Assembly: GCA_009741485.1 (NCBI GenBank)
Contig: CM019237.1
Coordinates: 53,060,252-53,124,251, forward strand
Reading direction: 5' to 3'
Source of the DNA: Malurus cyaneus samueli
Taxonomy: Eukaryota > Chordata > Aves > Passeriformes > Maluridae
DNA length: 64,000 bases
Each line of letters opens with the position of its first letter. Position 1 is the stretch's first letter. The position numbers were made by a program, and so were the translations under genes. This document shows positions 10,043-24,200 of this stretch, in pieces. The notes beneath the pieces were generated by a model. That model did not search any database, was not told where the DNA came from, and saw only the letters and a list, made by a program, of their open reading frames with translations.

Positions 10043-13000
10043 GTATCACAGATAATAATATCAAGGGTTATTCATATATTGAAATAAGGGATCTTCATTT
10101 GCAGGGATCAGAAAGAAGAGTGTGTCTCCCTGATGGGAGAAGGAGCTACCACCATGGAGGAGAAAGATGAGGAAAGGGTTATGGGACAGATAATTGAAAA
10201 AAGGGATTAATGAAAAGGTGCACTGACATGGGACTCAGGAGAGGGCTTAAAAACAGGGATATGAAATAAAAGAGAGCACCCAAGATGAGGGGGAGGAGAC
10301 ATTGAATGGAATGGCAAGATTAAACCAGAGGTTTGCTGCAAATAATCAATTTGCCTCTGAGAAAAAAAATGGGAGATACAATTCTGTATAACTCACAAAA
10401 TAAATACAATGTAAACATATCTATAAATATAGGCTGAAAATACCAGAAGCTGATACACAATTTTCTATCATTGTATCAGTTATTAGACTTGTTGACAATG
10501 TTCTAGTGAAAACATCAGTCCTAACCAGTATCCATAATATGTGCATTAAATGGAGTAAAAGAAACTAGCTGGCTGGCAAATATAATTTCCTTGCCATGGG
10601 AAATGATCTGAAATTGCAAAATGTTATCTCACTGTCATATTGTTCTGCAAAGAAACACATGGCATACAATAAATTCATTCCTTCAAATAATTAAATATTT
10701 TATTTATATAGAGAATATTCAAGTCATGGATGGCAGATAAAATCTCTGACTTGCACTTCCTAACTGTTGGCTTTATTTTTTTTAAATAGAGCAGTAGAAG
10801 GACAAGCATTATCTGTATTACAAATGAGCTGATATGTTCCTTACTTTGTGTGTAAATATACACACAGAGGGAGAGAGACAATTTCCCATCCAAGAGCCTT
10901 ACAATGGAAATAAACGGAGAAGAAGGTCAGATTCCCATTTTACACGTAGAGAAGAACATAATAGAAATATAAATTGCATACCTAGCTCTGCACAGAGTTT
11001 TGTAGCATGAGCAGGAATTAAACACAGATATTATATTGATCAAGATTTTAGTTTGTTTCCTGATGAAATGCTGCTCACTGTGAGTGAAATGTTTCTACAG
11101 AAATTGTCTGTTTGCTGAAAATATCCTGAGGTCCTGGGCAATGGATGAGGCACTGAGGAAGCCTTGAATCAGGAAGGAAAGTGGGTAACCCTCTTGCATC
11201 TGTGTGAGTCTCCCTGCCACCTGGGCAGTGATTCTAGATCAGCTCTCTTTTTCTCCTGCTAAAAGAATAGAAGATTAAAAGCTCAGTCTCATTAGATTTA
11301 GTACCAAAATTTTGAATTAGAAATACTTTTGTGAAACAATACCCAGGACAGTTTATTCCAAACATTCACATTCAACAACTGTTGACAGTGTTGATGATAA
11401 ATTCCTGATTTTTAGCATAATTTGATTCAGTTAAAAAATTCTGATTATCCTCACACTACTCACCATGTGCAAATAATTAATGTGTAGACTCCCATAGATT
11501 ATAAATGTAGCAGATATTTAAAAAAAAACCCACTTGTTCTTTTCTGTAACTCAGGTCAGATAATCTTTCCCCATCTTCTGGGCTGAACCAAAATAACTTG
11601 TGCCTTCAATAAAGTTTTGATTTAAAGGCATCCTGAATTAATGAGTTTGCTATGTTTCTATGGCCAGTCAGATTGACCAGTCTATTTTCTATGGCCAGTC
11701 AGTAAAAGAAGTTGCTTCATTTTTCCTCTGTCTTTACTTTAAACTCCTTTATATAACTCTGTTCTTAAAAGAAACCCCAATGACCTTTATTCCTCTTTTT
11801 CCCTCATCACTTTTCAGTCTTTAATGGGCAAAACAACAATGGGCTCTAGCTTGACATATCCTTTCCCCAGTGTATTTTTCCACTCTCACAGTTTTACGTT
11901 GTTGATACCAGAGCAGGACAGCACCTTCCTCTGTTGGTCCCTCTGAGTCTCCTGCTTTTTTCTGCCCTGCTTTCATTTATTATTATTTACCCATTCAAAC
12001 TCCCCAATCCTGTCCTGACAAGGCAGAGTGGTTTGTGGGGGCAATGTCTGGCTTTTCCTGGCTTGAAATACTTGGTATTTGAATCACAGGTCTCCAAAGT
12101 GATCCCATTACACTTTGATGGCCCTGGCCACTCTGCCAAGCCCCTTAGTGCCTAGAAATTTTTCAGAAGAGGTTTGTATTAATTTAAAGATCACAGATCA
12201 GAATATCAAATAGCACTGGCCTCTGAACTAATCTCTTTCATCATACAGTTGACTCACAGTAATAATTCACCACTGACAACTATTTTTTGAGATCTGTGAG
12301 TTAACCAGTTTTTAATTAGAGCTCAGCAAAACAATTCTTCTGTAAAAAGGATTCTGTTTGTCAAAATCCAAATGTTTTGCAAGAAAGTGTCAATTCTGAC
12401 AAATATTTTTAACAAGGAAAAGTCAAAACATTTCATTTTTACTTTCTTGATTTATTTTAATAACATCAAAACATTTTGTTTTGATATAAGATAAAATTGT
12501 TTTGACTTTATCATGTTTTAATTTCATTTTCTTTCTATATTAAAGTATCTTTAACATGTTTCATATTAAATATACCAGCTAACACAGCATATTTAACGTA
12601 AGAGAAGCTCAAATGAGATGGATAAACATTCTCCAAATGAACTATTGGAAATATGTTCATTGTTCTAAATCAAATTGAAAGCAAATTTTAATCCATTGCT
12701 GATCTTCAAAGTCACAAAATTTTGCTCTGATTTGGAAATATTTTCACCTCCTCTCCACAGCCCTGAATTTTCCATAAGGTAAGTTTGCAATCTTGATCTA
12801 TTAAACATCCACTCTGTAAATGATAAGCAGTAACAGTGGTTTAGTTTCAATAATAACACTGCTCCAACTACTAAATTAAGCTCATTTTGTCACTTTATAG
12901 TTGGAATAATAAAATAATACAATAAAAATATAACAATAATATTTTAAAGTTTTGGTTGGGTTTCTTTTTTAAGTTTCAGCAATTCAAGCTGTGTTCTAAC

Positions 13001-15689
13001 ACAACAGTCCTTCATCTTGAAGGGTCATTGTTTAAGAGGTTGAAGCTGTAGTCTCGTACTTTACAGACACTGTAAAGGCCACTACACACCAGATGGTGCA
13101 GAATTAGGGCCTTTCCAGTGAAATACAGCAGCAAAACTGAGGTATTCTCTCCCAGATTTCCTGGCAAACATGAACAATGTACAGGAAAGACTCCAGTTGT
13201 GCCAGTCACCATTTCCCATCAATAAGAGCCCACCAGTCAAACATGGTTGGGAGATTCCCAGTCTTGATTCAGCCCCAAACCTGAGCAGAGGCAGCCTGAC
13301 CCCCAAAAGTCAACTTTTGAGGGCACTTGATTTTCAGCCAGGGCATTTCTTGACCCAGCTAATGACATGGCTGTGGGACCCAACAAGCTGGAAGGCTTTG
13401 GGGTCCAAAATGAGATCAAGGCTGGGCTTTTGGGGAGCAGCCTCTGGCTGGATTGGATGGTAAGTGGTGGTGGTGGCTGCTCTGCTGCTTCTTGGCCATC
13501 CAAACATGAAACACTGCAGTGTGCCAAAGTCAGATCTTCTCTGTTGGGTAGCTGGGCAGTAAGAGAATGACTTGTCCAAGAATGACTTTTTCCAAGTTGT
13601 CCATGGCTGGAGCGCAAAAAGAAAAGAAAAAGGAGGTAATAAATTGAATGGCTGAGGAATGGGGTTTAAAACAGGTTTGTAAATGGAAGGAATAACAGTA
13701 AAGGAATGAAAGATGGAGGCAACAAGAATAGAAAAAAAGTCATACGTGAAGCAAAAGATAAAGCCCCAGTATTTTCCTTTGCAGGTAAATAATGAATTTG
13801 AGACTTATCATCAAAGGAGACATCTGCAGTGTACCTGACTATCAGGTACGTTTATGTGAGCACAGGTGCAGCCTTGGGCTGGTGTTTGTGTGGAAAGGAC
13901 CATGATAAAGCTGTGTGTCCTATTTCCCTTCCATCCGTCTGTCAGCTCTTCCATGGTGTATCTCCACTTCAGGCATAACAAAATGGACCTGGTATGAATG
14001 AAACTGGTAGAATTGTTCCAATAAGGTTGAAGATCTTTCATTTTTATGGGCTTCAACAACAGACAGCAATTTCTGAGTAGGATATGGGTAGTGAAATTGT
14101 GAGCCAAAGGCATCCCTGGCACAAATTCCTGTTGAGATTCACCTCAGTTGCTGAGGTCAGGAAGAGTGATCTTGTTTTCAATGAAAGACTCCTGGGAAGG
14201 AGTGGAGACACTCATTTATCAAAGTGGACAATATTCCTAGGAACTACTGAGGCTTATTGTGTAAAATATTGTATTATACCAATTGTATTTGCAATTAATA
14301 TTGTAATAATTATAAAATATTGAAATATTCCAAGCACAGCCTCTGTTGGCGCAGTAAGGAGCAATAGCTGGAGCCAGGGTGCTGCTGTCTCTGAGTCCAT
14401 CTTCCCAGGTGTAGCTGTGGATGCTCCACTACACACCCATCACAAGCAGCACACACAAATGCTGCAGTGCCATCGATGCCTCAGAGTACCTCAGCTCTCT
14501 TTATCCCTGTGAGTGTGACAAAGGAACAAGTGAAAGACTTTCAAATCAAGAGGGCTGCTAAAAGCTGCAAGTGTCCTTTGATCTGTAAGCTAAATAATAT
14601 ATATCATTTTTCTGTTCAGATGTGGATAAAGAGAGTCACAAAGGGAAGGTGATTTGCCAAAGCCTGCTCCATGATGCATAACAAATTAAAAGACAAATTC
14701 TAGCACAATGGGGAGCCTGTGGCACAGCTCCAGAGATGTTAGGCAGCCTGGCTCGATTGACATCCCCTTACAGCTCTCCCTCTTCTTTGGATATCTTCCC
14801 TCCCCTTATTGCTAACAGAGCACAATAGTTTTTATAACTAAGGGCCAGGTCTTCAGCTTGGGTTCAGCCACCAAAAATCCCTGGAGACTGGCAGATTCAG
14901 ACCAGCTGAAGCTCCTATACCTGACACTTCAGCCCAGTGCAGCAGCTGGAGATCAGTGTTGCTGCTTGGGAGTCTGAGCAGAAGAGAAGATCAGAAGCAA
15001 AAGCTGGGGATTTGCACTGTTCTCCCCTCCCACGACTGGCTCTGCTTATGAGCCGGCACAGCATCCTTACCCAAACAACACATTGGATCCTTGTCAGCCA
15101 ATTTAAAAATAGATTGCCAGGCACAATCCTGCCTTTTCCTGCAGTTTCTGGCTAGCATATAGGTTCTTCTTTTCAACTTCTCTGCTCCCCTGTCTTTTCT
15201 ATTTCCCTCCCCTCCTCCTGTCCCCGCTGCAGCCTGGCTGAGCTTCTGCCCATGGCAAAGGAATGACCCCATTGTTGAGTCCTCCTAGGACTGAGACATC
15301 CCAGTCTGAACCAGGCATAGTTTGTGCCCAAGGATCTCCAGCCACCTCTTCTACTGTTACACAGCACTGCAAGGGATGGCAGGAAAAAATCAGATGATTC
15401 CCCTCATGGAACAGCTTTCTTTCAACATAAGGTCTTATTGCTTTGGAAAAGCACAGTGAGGGGAGGAGAAGCAGTCTAGAACCTGCCTCTCTGGAGTAAG
15501 TGGCATTTTAAATGACCAAATGGAGTTAGGAGTTGACTGAAGATTTTATTCTTGCAGAGGAGCTGAAGGCATCTGCTCGCTAATAAATGTGTGAAGGAAA
15601 CAATTGCTTGTATCAAACTGGGGTGGAAGAGAACCTGCTTTAAAACCAGTAAATCATAAATAAGCTCCAAGTGAAGCCTTTTTGTTATC
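10043..15689. other. Intergenic DNA, AT-rich in part, no gene seen
   Basis: No coding exon is supported. AT-rich low-complexity stretches occur at about 12410-12560, 12890-12960 and 14240-14330. A 17-bp direct repeat lies at 11655/11686. The 126-codon minus ORF at 13237-13617 lies in locally GC-richer DNA and has no family signature, so I treat it as chance. Confidence 0.5.
11655..11702. repeat. 17-bp direct repeat, 31-bp period
   Basis: tttctatggccagtcag occurs at 11655-11671 and again at 11686-11702, separated by 14 bases. This looks like a local duplication. It is too closely spaced to flank an insertion. Confidence 0.85.
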
Positions 15690-16353
15690 AATCCAGGCTG
15701 GGGATGAGTAGATGGAGCAGTCCTGGGAGGAGGACTTGGGGGTGCTGTGGGTGAGAGCTCTGTCCGTGTGCGCTCGGACCCAGAGCCCCGTGGGCAGCAG
15801 GGGAGGGGGGGATTCTGCCCCTCTGCTCTGCTGAGCCCCCCTGCAGGGCTGCATCCAGCCCTGGGCCCAGCACAGCAAGGACAGGGAGCTGCTGGAGCCA
15901 GTCCAGAGCAGGGACACCGAGGGGATCAGAGGGATGGAGCAGCTCTGCTGGGAGGAAAGGCTGAGAGAGTTGGGATTGTTCACCTGGAGAAGAGAAGGCT
16001 TTGGGGTGACCTCACTGTGACCTTCCAGTGCCTGAAGGAGCTGACAAGAAGGATGGAGAGGGACTATTTCCAAGGCCCCAGAGTAAGAAGGCAGGAGGGA
16101 ACAGCTTCAGACTGGCAGAGAGGAAGTTTAGATTAGCTATTAGTAAGAAATATTTGCTGTGAGGGTGCTGAGGCCCTGGCACAGGTTGCCCAGAGAAGTT
16201 GTGGCTGCCCCATCCCTGGAAATCTTCAAGGCCAGGTTGGATGGGGCTCTGAGCAACCTGGGATAGTGGCAGGTGTCCCTCCCAAGGCAGGGGGTTGGAA
16301 CTGGATGGTCTTTAAGGCCCTTTCCAACACAAACCATTTTGTGATTCCCAACA
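15690..16353 (+). mobile_element. CR1 LINE, longer 3' fragment (+)
   Basis: About 660 bp of CR1 3' region. The blocks run in order: gaggacttgggggtgctg, 'cagccctgggcccagcac', 'ctgggaggaaaggctgagag', 'cacctggagaagagaaggc', the 'ggcacaggttgcccagagaag' region, 'gggctctgagcaacctggg', and a tail ending in ttgtgattcc. The middle part encoded the C-terminus of the CR1 reverse transcriptase in the intact element; here it has stops in all frames. The 129-codon + ORF at 15747-16136 is a by-product of this element. Confidence 0.85.
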
Positions 16354-18317
16354 ACAAGCAGGTGCCTAAACCTGATGGGGTGGGGGCAACCAGCAGCTCT
16401 GTAACCCATCTCAAAGGTGGGCATAATATGAAGAGTAAGAAATTATAATGGAGGTTATTATAATTATAATAAAGGTATCTATTTTATTATAGAAAAATGG
16501 TTATGAAACTCTTCCCCCACTTCGTGTGTAGAAAAATAACAGCTTGGTCAAAGTGGAAAATTTGATGAAATGGACATTCCTAGGGAAATGTCTGTTTTCA
16601 ATTCTGTATCATGCACCAATACTTAAATCTGTTACTGTTTTGGTTTTCTCAACAAAAAAATATTTTCTTAAGCAAGTGTTCGGTTTGTTTTTTCTTTAAA
16701 AAGAAACATTTTCTTTCCAAAGTACAGCTAAACTTTAAAACTTTTTAATAATAGCTACTGAGTATCCAGCCTCATGAAATATTTGGCTAAAAAACTGCAT
16801 ATGCTATTTTCAGCTTCAGTGTTTCATCTTGTACATGTTCAAACCTTTATGGTTTGAAATTTTGGACAAAAGCATATTTTGGAAAAAAAATTGGAAGATG
16901 ATTGTCTTCCCTGTCAATATTTTTCATAAAAATTAACAAACGTACCTCAGTTATGGAACTGCTGTTCCTGTGTAGCAGTAACATTATATCCCAAAAATAT
17001 ACTTTCTTTACTGTATAGTGGTGATATTACTGACAGTGACTAATATCTCTAGAACTCAAAGTCCTCTCTCCATCTGCAAAGCTGAGATGTCACCTCTTAA
17101 GGAGAAATAACCTTAACCCAGGCTGCTTTTGAAATATAAACACAGTGTTGCTAAACTTTTTGCATGCTTAGATACTCAATTCATTTTAATTCATTAAGTG
17201 ACACCTTAATTAAATTAACACCCCCCCCCCNNNNATCATCTGTCTCCTGTTCTGAGTCATATTCCAAGTGACAAAAAATTATTGCTTTTTCTCTCATTAA
17301 CACTGTAGAGAAACAGTAGCAATAACTGACCTAGATGCTCTTTTGCTTCAGGAAGAGGATTTTGCTAAACTTTATTTATGTCCCGCATGCCAATTCAATG
17401 CATCAAGTTTTTAATGGAGAACCTAATTTTTGGTTGAAGGACCTTTAGTGCCAGTGGTGCATAAGGAAAATGCTTTGCTTACAAGCATTCAGACAGTAAG
17501 GAGCCCTGGTAGAACAGGAAAAGTGATTAGATTTTGATTCAGGTGCCTACAGATTTTGAGAGAGGGGCCTACATTCTTGACCCTTTGTGTTTAAGATAGT
17601 GTATTGAGTGCTGGTAACAGGTTACACAAGCTTAGTGACAAACTTTGCAGTTTATAAATGCACAATATCATTTCTCTGGGTCTATCTAAAGAGGCCACAA
17701 GCTCTACTTTTCGAACTACATTTTACAGAAATAGATAAAAAGATGCCTCACAAAATTTCCTGCTTACTTTTTGTCTTAGAGCAATACCTAACAAATTTAA
17801 AGAAGCAAATAATGAAGGATAATTATGAAAACATTCAACCTAAAAAAACCAAGTCACTCATGTAACAAGAGATACTGAAGAAATATGAGAAGTGCAAGCA
17901 GGAAGACAACATCAACATTGTGAAACTCTACTATTAGTCTGTGCTTTATCCTCACTGTAACATGACCAGGTATATGCAATTTTCTTCTTTTATGCAGGAA
18001 AAAGCTTATCAGGAGAATGCTGTTCTATAGCAAGGCTTTCATAGGGGATGACAATACCATTCAGTTCATTACTACGTCAGAGAAGACCCAACAGGCAGCT
18101 TGTGGAGACCATAGTTATCTATCAGTTATATTTTTAGAAAGAGTGTTTCTGCTGCCTTTAAGCCTGTTGAGTCTGTCCAAGGAGAGCAAAAAATGTGTGA
18201 AACAGCAATATAGAATTAATTCTAAATAGAAAACCTGCCAGATGCTCCCTTAGGTCTCTGGGCAGTGTAAGAGCAGAACTGGTATTTTCAAAAGGACAGA
18301 GAAGAGCAGAGTTACAA
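16354..18317. other. Intergenic DNA with a small assembly gap
   Basis: No gene is visible. The stretch is AT-rich (for example ttataattataataaagg near 16460) and contains a C homopolymer followed by four N. Confidence 0.5.
17221..17234. other. C homopolymer and 4-N gap
   Basis: Ten C at 17221-17230 followed by NNNN at 17231-17234. This is an unresolved homopolymer in the assembly, and the true length is unknown. Confidence 0.95.
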
Positions 18318-18612
18318 ATCATAGACTCATAGAATCCCAGAGTAGTTTGGGTTGGAAGAGACATTTAAGGTCATCTCATTCCAACCACCTGCCACCAGAC
18401 CAGGTTGCTCAGAGCTCCATCCAACCTCTCCTTGAACACTTCCAGGGATGGGGCATCCACAGGTTCTCTGTGGATCTTCTCTGGGTAATCTCTTCCAGTG
18501 CCTCCCTACACTCTGAGTAAAGCATTTCTTCCTAACATCTAATCTAAATCTCTCTTTTAATTTCAAACCATTCCCCCTGTCCTATCACTATCTGCCCTTG
18601 TGAAAAGTTGGC
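18318..18612 (-). mobile_element. CR1 LINE 3' fragment (-)
   Basis: The + strand begins with the inverted CR1 tail (catagactcatagaatccc), then 'gtttgggttggaagagac', 'caccagaccaggttgctcag', 'ccttgaacacttccagggat', and continues to 'ccccctgtcctatcactat'. It is a nearly 300-bp 3' end in reverse orientation, with the ATTCTATG-type terminal repeat kept. Confidence 0.85.
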
Positions 18613-20934
18613 CAGAGGACATTTTCAGTTTAATCTATCGAAATGTTGATTACACCTATATATAAGACCCTGCAATTGTAAAATGCAAATATTTTTTGAC
18701 AGCTGGGTAGGCACAGCAGTTTGTGTCAGAGAGGGTGCGCTGGCACACCCTGAGTGCTGTGCATAAGAACAGGGGAGCAAAATTCCTGAATAGGGAAAAG
18801 AAACACTTTTCACCTTGGGCACATTGTGCTTCATTCTTAGTTTCACACCCTTCAGTGGGAAGACTGACTGCATCTGCCTGAGGTAGACTTGAAAACCTGG
18901 TTTCTTCTATAGCTTCCTTGTCTCATGTCTCAAACTTTCTCTAACTTTTGTTACTTGGACTGGAATTTTCCACGCCAACTTTGCATCCAAAGGTGATTGT
19001 ATCATGATCGCTATGATCAGAGAAAAGAGGAGGATTTTTGCTTGTTTGTTTTTGAGAAAGATTAGATTACTTTTACTTTTCTCATGGATAGCTCTGCTCT
19101 CTGGAGGAGAACGCTGTATTTTTCCTCCTCTCCATGCAGACTTTTCTGGAGTTAGTTTATTCACAGTTGCTCGCTGCTAAAGCTTGTTCAATGAGAAGAT
19201 GATGAGTTCAATGTGCTCTAGGAGAAAATAGGACTAAAACCTGAGGCAGACTGGCTGCCACCCCCAAACGTCTGCAACATTTAGACAGGAATCTTCCTTT
19301 CTACTTAATTTAGGATGTGACTCTGAACAAGCTTTTCAAACTAGTATTTTATTCCACTCTGCAATACAATCTATATGATCTAATAATTGCTGATGTCCTG
19401 CAGGGCTTGAACAGCAGGATGGAGGGCTGTGCTGGGTTAATACCCCAATGTATTTACTCACTCATGTGACTTATTCACATTTCTTACCTATCATCCACAT
19501 GTCTTTTGACTGAAACTCTCCAGGGCAAGTTGAGTTTATGTACACACAGCAAGCTCCATAACAAGATCCCTTCCCAATTATTCCTTTGCCTTGCGGCCAT
19601 TGTGGCTAGAAGTCATAGGCAAACAAAACCAGAAATACAATGCTCTCTTGTCTCTCTGTAGAATCTTGTGCAAGATGTTGACTAAATGCTGTTGTCACAG
19701 TTTTTTGTTTGGTAAGTCCATTTCCTCTGTGAGTTTCAGTGTTACAACTCCGATGGTCCATTACTCACAACACAGATGTTAAAATGTGTAGCCACTCTTT
19801 AAAGTCCTTTAGATATATATGGCAAAAATCTATTTATTCAAACTTTCAAGTTCAAAATTAACTATCTAAATCTGATTATTAAAAATTATTGCAAGTAATC
19901 TGTAAAAACCCATTTGCTGATGCAAAATACAGCCTTAAAATATTGCAAAAGTGATTGAAAAAATCCAAGTATGGTTTTAGCTGGTTTGACCCATGTGGAA
20001 ATAATTTAAAGAACATTTAAATTTTCACCCTGCAATAAAACACTAAAATACATGTCTCTTTTAGAACATTGCTTTATTGAGACATTTCACTCCTGTCCTA
20101 TGAGCAAGGTTCCATAACAGACCACATCTCCAACAAGAAAATGGATACTTTCCTGTGACCAAGTGAAACTCTGTGTTATTGTATCAATCTCTCCAATTCC
20201 TTTGCTCTGGCAGTCACGTTCCTGGTAGCCTTTACTCTCGAATTGCTTTCATGGGCTTGATAGACTTGGTTTTTCCTGTGTTTTCCCTTGTGTTGCTTCA
20301 GAACATGAGTCAGAGTTTTTAATAGGGATTTTAATTTGGTTTTATTTCAAGGCACCTCTTTTTCCCACAGAAATTCCTTCTTTGCTCTTCCCTGTAACAG
20401 TGTGAGCAACCTTCCTCATGGAATAGAAAAATCTTTGTGTAGCTGAGATACAAAAGGCACAGAGCATACCCTAAACATGGGGAGGGTAATTGCAAATAGG
20501 AGATGGGAAATTTTCCCAACAGATCCTGCGGGGTACAGGCAGCCATAGAGCCGTGTCTTAGGACAGTCCGGTGACAGCAGCCTGGGCAGCTGATTTGGGA
20601 ACGCTGGGATAGCAGTAGTGTGTCAGGCAATACAACACTTTCTGCCTCCTATGGAAATTAAAAAAGGAGTGGAGGAAGCAGTCTAATGTGTCATGGAACT
20701 TTCCTCTCCTTGTTATTCTGTGACTTTCTGAGCTGGAGACTTGTGGCTTTGTGTTCCACAGTCCATGACAGATTTTCTTCCTTGAATTTGTCAAATTATG
20801 TTTTCAACCATATTATACTTTTGGCTTCCAGAGTTATCTGCATTTGAGCTTAATTATGTGCCGCATGGAAAAGTGCTTCCTCTGCTCATTCCAATTCTGT
20901 TGCAAGATAATTTATTTTATGTCCTTCGGTCTTA
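18613..20934. other. Intergenic DNA, no gene seen
   Basis: Only short ORFs without signatures, and no repeat family I can name. AT-rich around 19800-20050. Confidence 0.5.
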
Positions 20935-21290
20935 AATGCTGAGAAGGAGCCACAAATGTCCCCCTCCTGCCCTTTGTGGCAGCTGCCAGCACATGGAGGA
21001 CCAAGTTCCCTCTTCTCTAGGCTGAAGAGTCCCAGGGTGCCTCTGTTCCCCACACAGATGTTGCTCTGAGCTGTGATCTGGCTGTTGCCCTGGTATTTCT
21101 ATATACGCTGTGTCATTTTTGAAAGGAACAATAGGGCCTTGAAGCAGATACAAAAACACTGAATCTCCTTCCTATTCTCCCTGCTCTTCCTGTCCCCAGG
21201 GTTCCCTGTGTCCTATTGGCCTTTTCAACCTTCCTGAACCATGGGCTTGACGTTCCTATGGCACTATTCACAGTGATGCCAAACTCTTTC
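20935..21290 (-). mobile_element. Possible old CR1-like LINE remnant (-)
   Basis: The + strand contains 'ctcttctctaggctgaagag' and, further on, 'cctattggccttttcaacc'. These resemble inverted blocks of old CR1-type LINEs. The match is patchy and I cannot fix the ends. Confidence 0.35.
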
Positions 21291-24200
21291 CTGAGTGATA
21301 ACTAGTGACTCCATGCCCGAGTGGAGTTCTTTGCTTTTCTTGGTGTTTATGTGCTTTTCCTGGCTACCTTATCACCTCCTCACCCAATAACTTTCTCCCA
21401 CAGATGGACCTTTGGATTTCCAAGATGCTGCCTGTGCCAAATAGCTGTGCTGCTGGCTTATGTCACAGTCCCAGCGTGGGAGCTGCACTCAAGATGTTTG
21501 GGAGCTCGACTTGGCTACTGCTGCCCTATGAGAGTTTTCCGCTCTGTTTTCACTCTCAGTTTTGAAATGTGTCTCAAAAGTTTCATAAAGGACCACGGTA
21601 CCAAATGAGTTCTTCCTGACACTACTCTCCTAGCTCTCCTCCTGCTCTGGTGGGAAGACCCTTTCACAGCTTGGTGTGCTGTCCCTTTGAAAAGCATGGC
21701 TGTTTATTTTGTACATGGTTAGGCTGGAGCTATTTCCTTTTCAATGGCACAAACCAGCAAGCTGACTTACATTCCTTGATCAGCTGGCTAAGCTTAGCCA
21801 AGATTCAAAACTCAGTCCTGAACAGAACTAAATGTGACATTTTCTTTTCCAGCTGCTTCCCTGAGTTTAAAATGCCACGCAGCTATGAAGGAGAATCCTA
21901 AAATAGAGCTGTTTGTTCTAACCTTGGATGAGACACTTTGTCAACACAGGAAAAAAATTCATTATTTGAAAATCTCCCTTTTCATCCTTCAGGGCAAACA
22001 GGGTGTGTGCCTTCAGGGCTGCTCAGGCAGAGGGAGCAAAAGTGCTTGTGCCACATGTGAAATATTGTGTCTGAACTCTCTATTTCTGCCCAAATAAAAA
22101 AACCACTGGCACTGTAAATTCACAGTAACGTATACTCCAGTTATCCTACCCATGGCAGGATGGCTCAAAGGAGGGCACTGGGGAATTGCTGGGCAGGACT
22201 CAGAGGCGAAGATGTGTCCTCCAGGATGTTTGTTGTTCCTACTGCCATCATATCTCAGTGGGATGTACAGATAGGACAATGACTATTTTATGCTGTAGCT
22301 TCCTTTCAAAAGAAGAAAAAAACAACACCCATAGAGTTGTTTTTATTTTGGTCAACAAAAATTTAGACATAATGGTATTTTTGCTGAAGGCATAGTATAC
22401 AAGAGCTTTTTACAGTTTTTTAACCCATGTGTAAAACCATGCTCCCTGTAAAAAGAAAAGATTAATGACAATTAATTCACTGCAGCTGGCAATGTTAAAA
22501 ATCTTGCTCTATGCATTAAGCTTATAGTGTGCCCCTGCTATTGCTGGTTTCCCACATGCAAAAAACAATGTAACAGTCTGTCTTCATGTTAAGCACAACA
22601 ATGGTGTGAGGTTGTCATGACTAGGAGCGATTGTTAAACAGATCTCCTTATTATATATAATTACCTCACTGTCTAAGCAAGCAGCCACACAGAGCAGCTT
22701 AATTTTTGTTAAATTTAATCGAAATCTGACGGTATTACAAACTCTCAGAACATGGCAACAAAAGGACTTTGTATTCATAAAGTAATTTGTTGCTAATTTT
22801 GTCCAGTGCCTTAAAAGGTTGCTGGAAGTAGGAAACCACAAAAGAATATAGTGCTCTAAGCTGGGATTTTTATCACTTTCTAAATGACACAGTGAATGAC
22901 AGAGAAAAGCTGTGTGATAGTGGCTGAATGGGTATTGACGGCTGCTGCAGCTCTAAATGATGCATTGGCACTGAAATACAGCCAAAGAACAAATCACCAG
23001 TGACTTTTTCTATTTTACTCTTTCAGGGAGAAAAACCCACGTCAAGACTTTCAAAACCTGAATTAGATTTGTTAAAAACAATCATTTGAAGGAAACCTGC
23101 AGCAGACAAGCCCAGTTGTGAGCCCATGTTCTCTCACCCAGTGCAGCAGCACAATAGTCAGGGGGCCCTAAAAAAGCACAAGAACAATTTTGCTGGGATC
23201 AAGGCTGTGCTTTTTACAAACATGACAAGCTCTGAACCATGGCTGGAAAACTACTGGAGGGAACAAAAAAAACCCAAAACCAACAAAAAAAAAAATCCAA
23301 CAAAAAAAATCCCGCACAAACAACCCAGCCCAAAAAACTACATGGGAAGAGGGTGTCATTCCTTGTGCCCACTTTGTACACCCAGCTCATTTTTGTACAC
23401 CCAGCTCTGGTGCCTATATTAAAAGGCTGGTCTTCCTCACCTGTGCTTGGGGACAAGCTCTTCTAGCCACTTATGCAGGTAGGAGAAGCAGCTCTCTCTG
23501 ATCTCTGCTGTCCAAACCAGACTGCGTGCAATGCGTAATACATAATTAACATTATACCTGCTGCTTTGGCTGGCGGTGGGGAAGAGAACCTGGAGCCTCC
23601 CTGAATACTGCATAAGTATTTCTCCATTTCAAGTTAATCCACTTGGGGTCTGAGAAATGTGACTGATTTACTTATTCGCTCTGTGATTTAGGCACCCACA
23701 GACACATAACCCATGCCAACCAGTTGTTACCAGTGCGTTTGCCATTTTTTGTGGGACAGAATCCCAGCTGGCCAAGTTCAGCTCTGTGGTACATCAACGA
23801 TTCAGAAAGCACGGAGAGTAGGTGGATCTAGATTTCTCTTAAAGCAAAGAGGGTCCAGGGACTTATAAACAATGTCAGCTGGGAGGAGGTGGGCTGGTCC
23901 AAGGAGCCGTCTGGAAATTCCTGACACTCTGCGCCCCTTGGCTGGCAGGGCTGAGCTCAGTTCCTGCTAAAACCGCAGCAGTTGTGCTCCAAAGGTACAG
24001 AGAGCGTAGGATTAGAATGGAGATGAGCTCACTGATGGCATCTGGGCTCCACCCTTCTTTCTCCATGGCTGGTGGTAGCTGCTTTGTGCATGACTCCAAG
24101 TTCCCTGCCTTCTGACACGAGCTGAACACGAGGAGTGACCTCATGGGCTTATTAATTCTTCTTACTTCACTTGCATTTTTTCACTTGAGTTTTTCATTTA

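Noticed and set aside
13299..13322. Short near-palindrome (ccccaaaagt / acttttgaggg)
   Set aside because: Arms of about 10 bp with a mismatch are expected by chance in 64 kb.
15747..16136. 129-codon + ORF and a 139-codon minus ORF at 15654-16073
   Set aside because: Both lie in a CR1 3' fragment and are not in a maintained CR1 coding frame.
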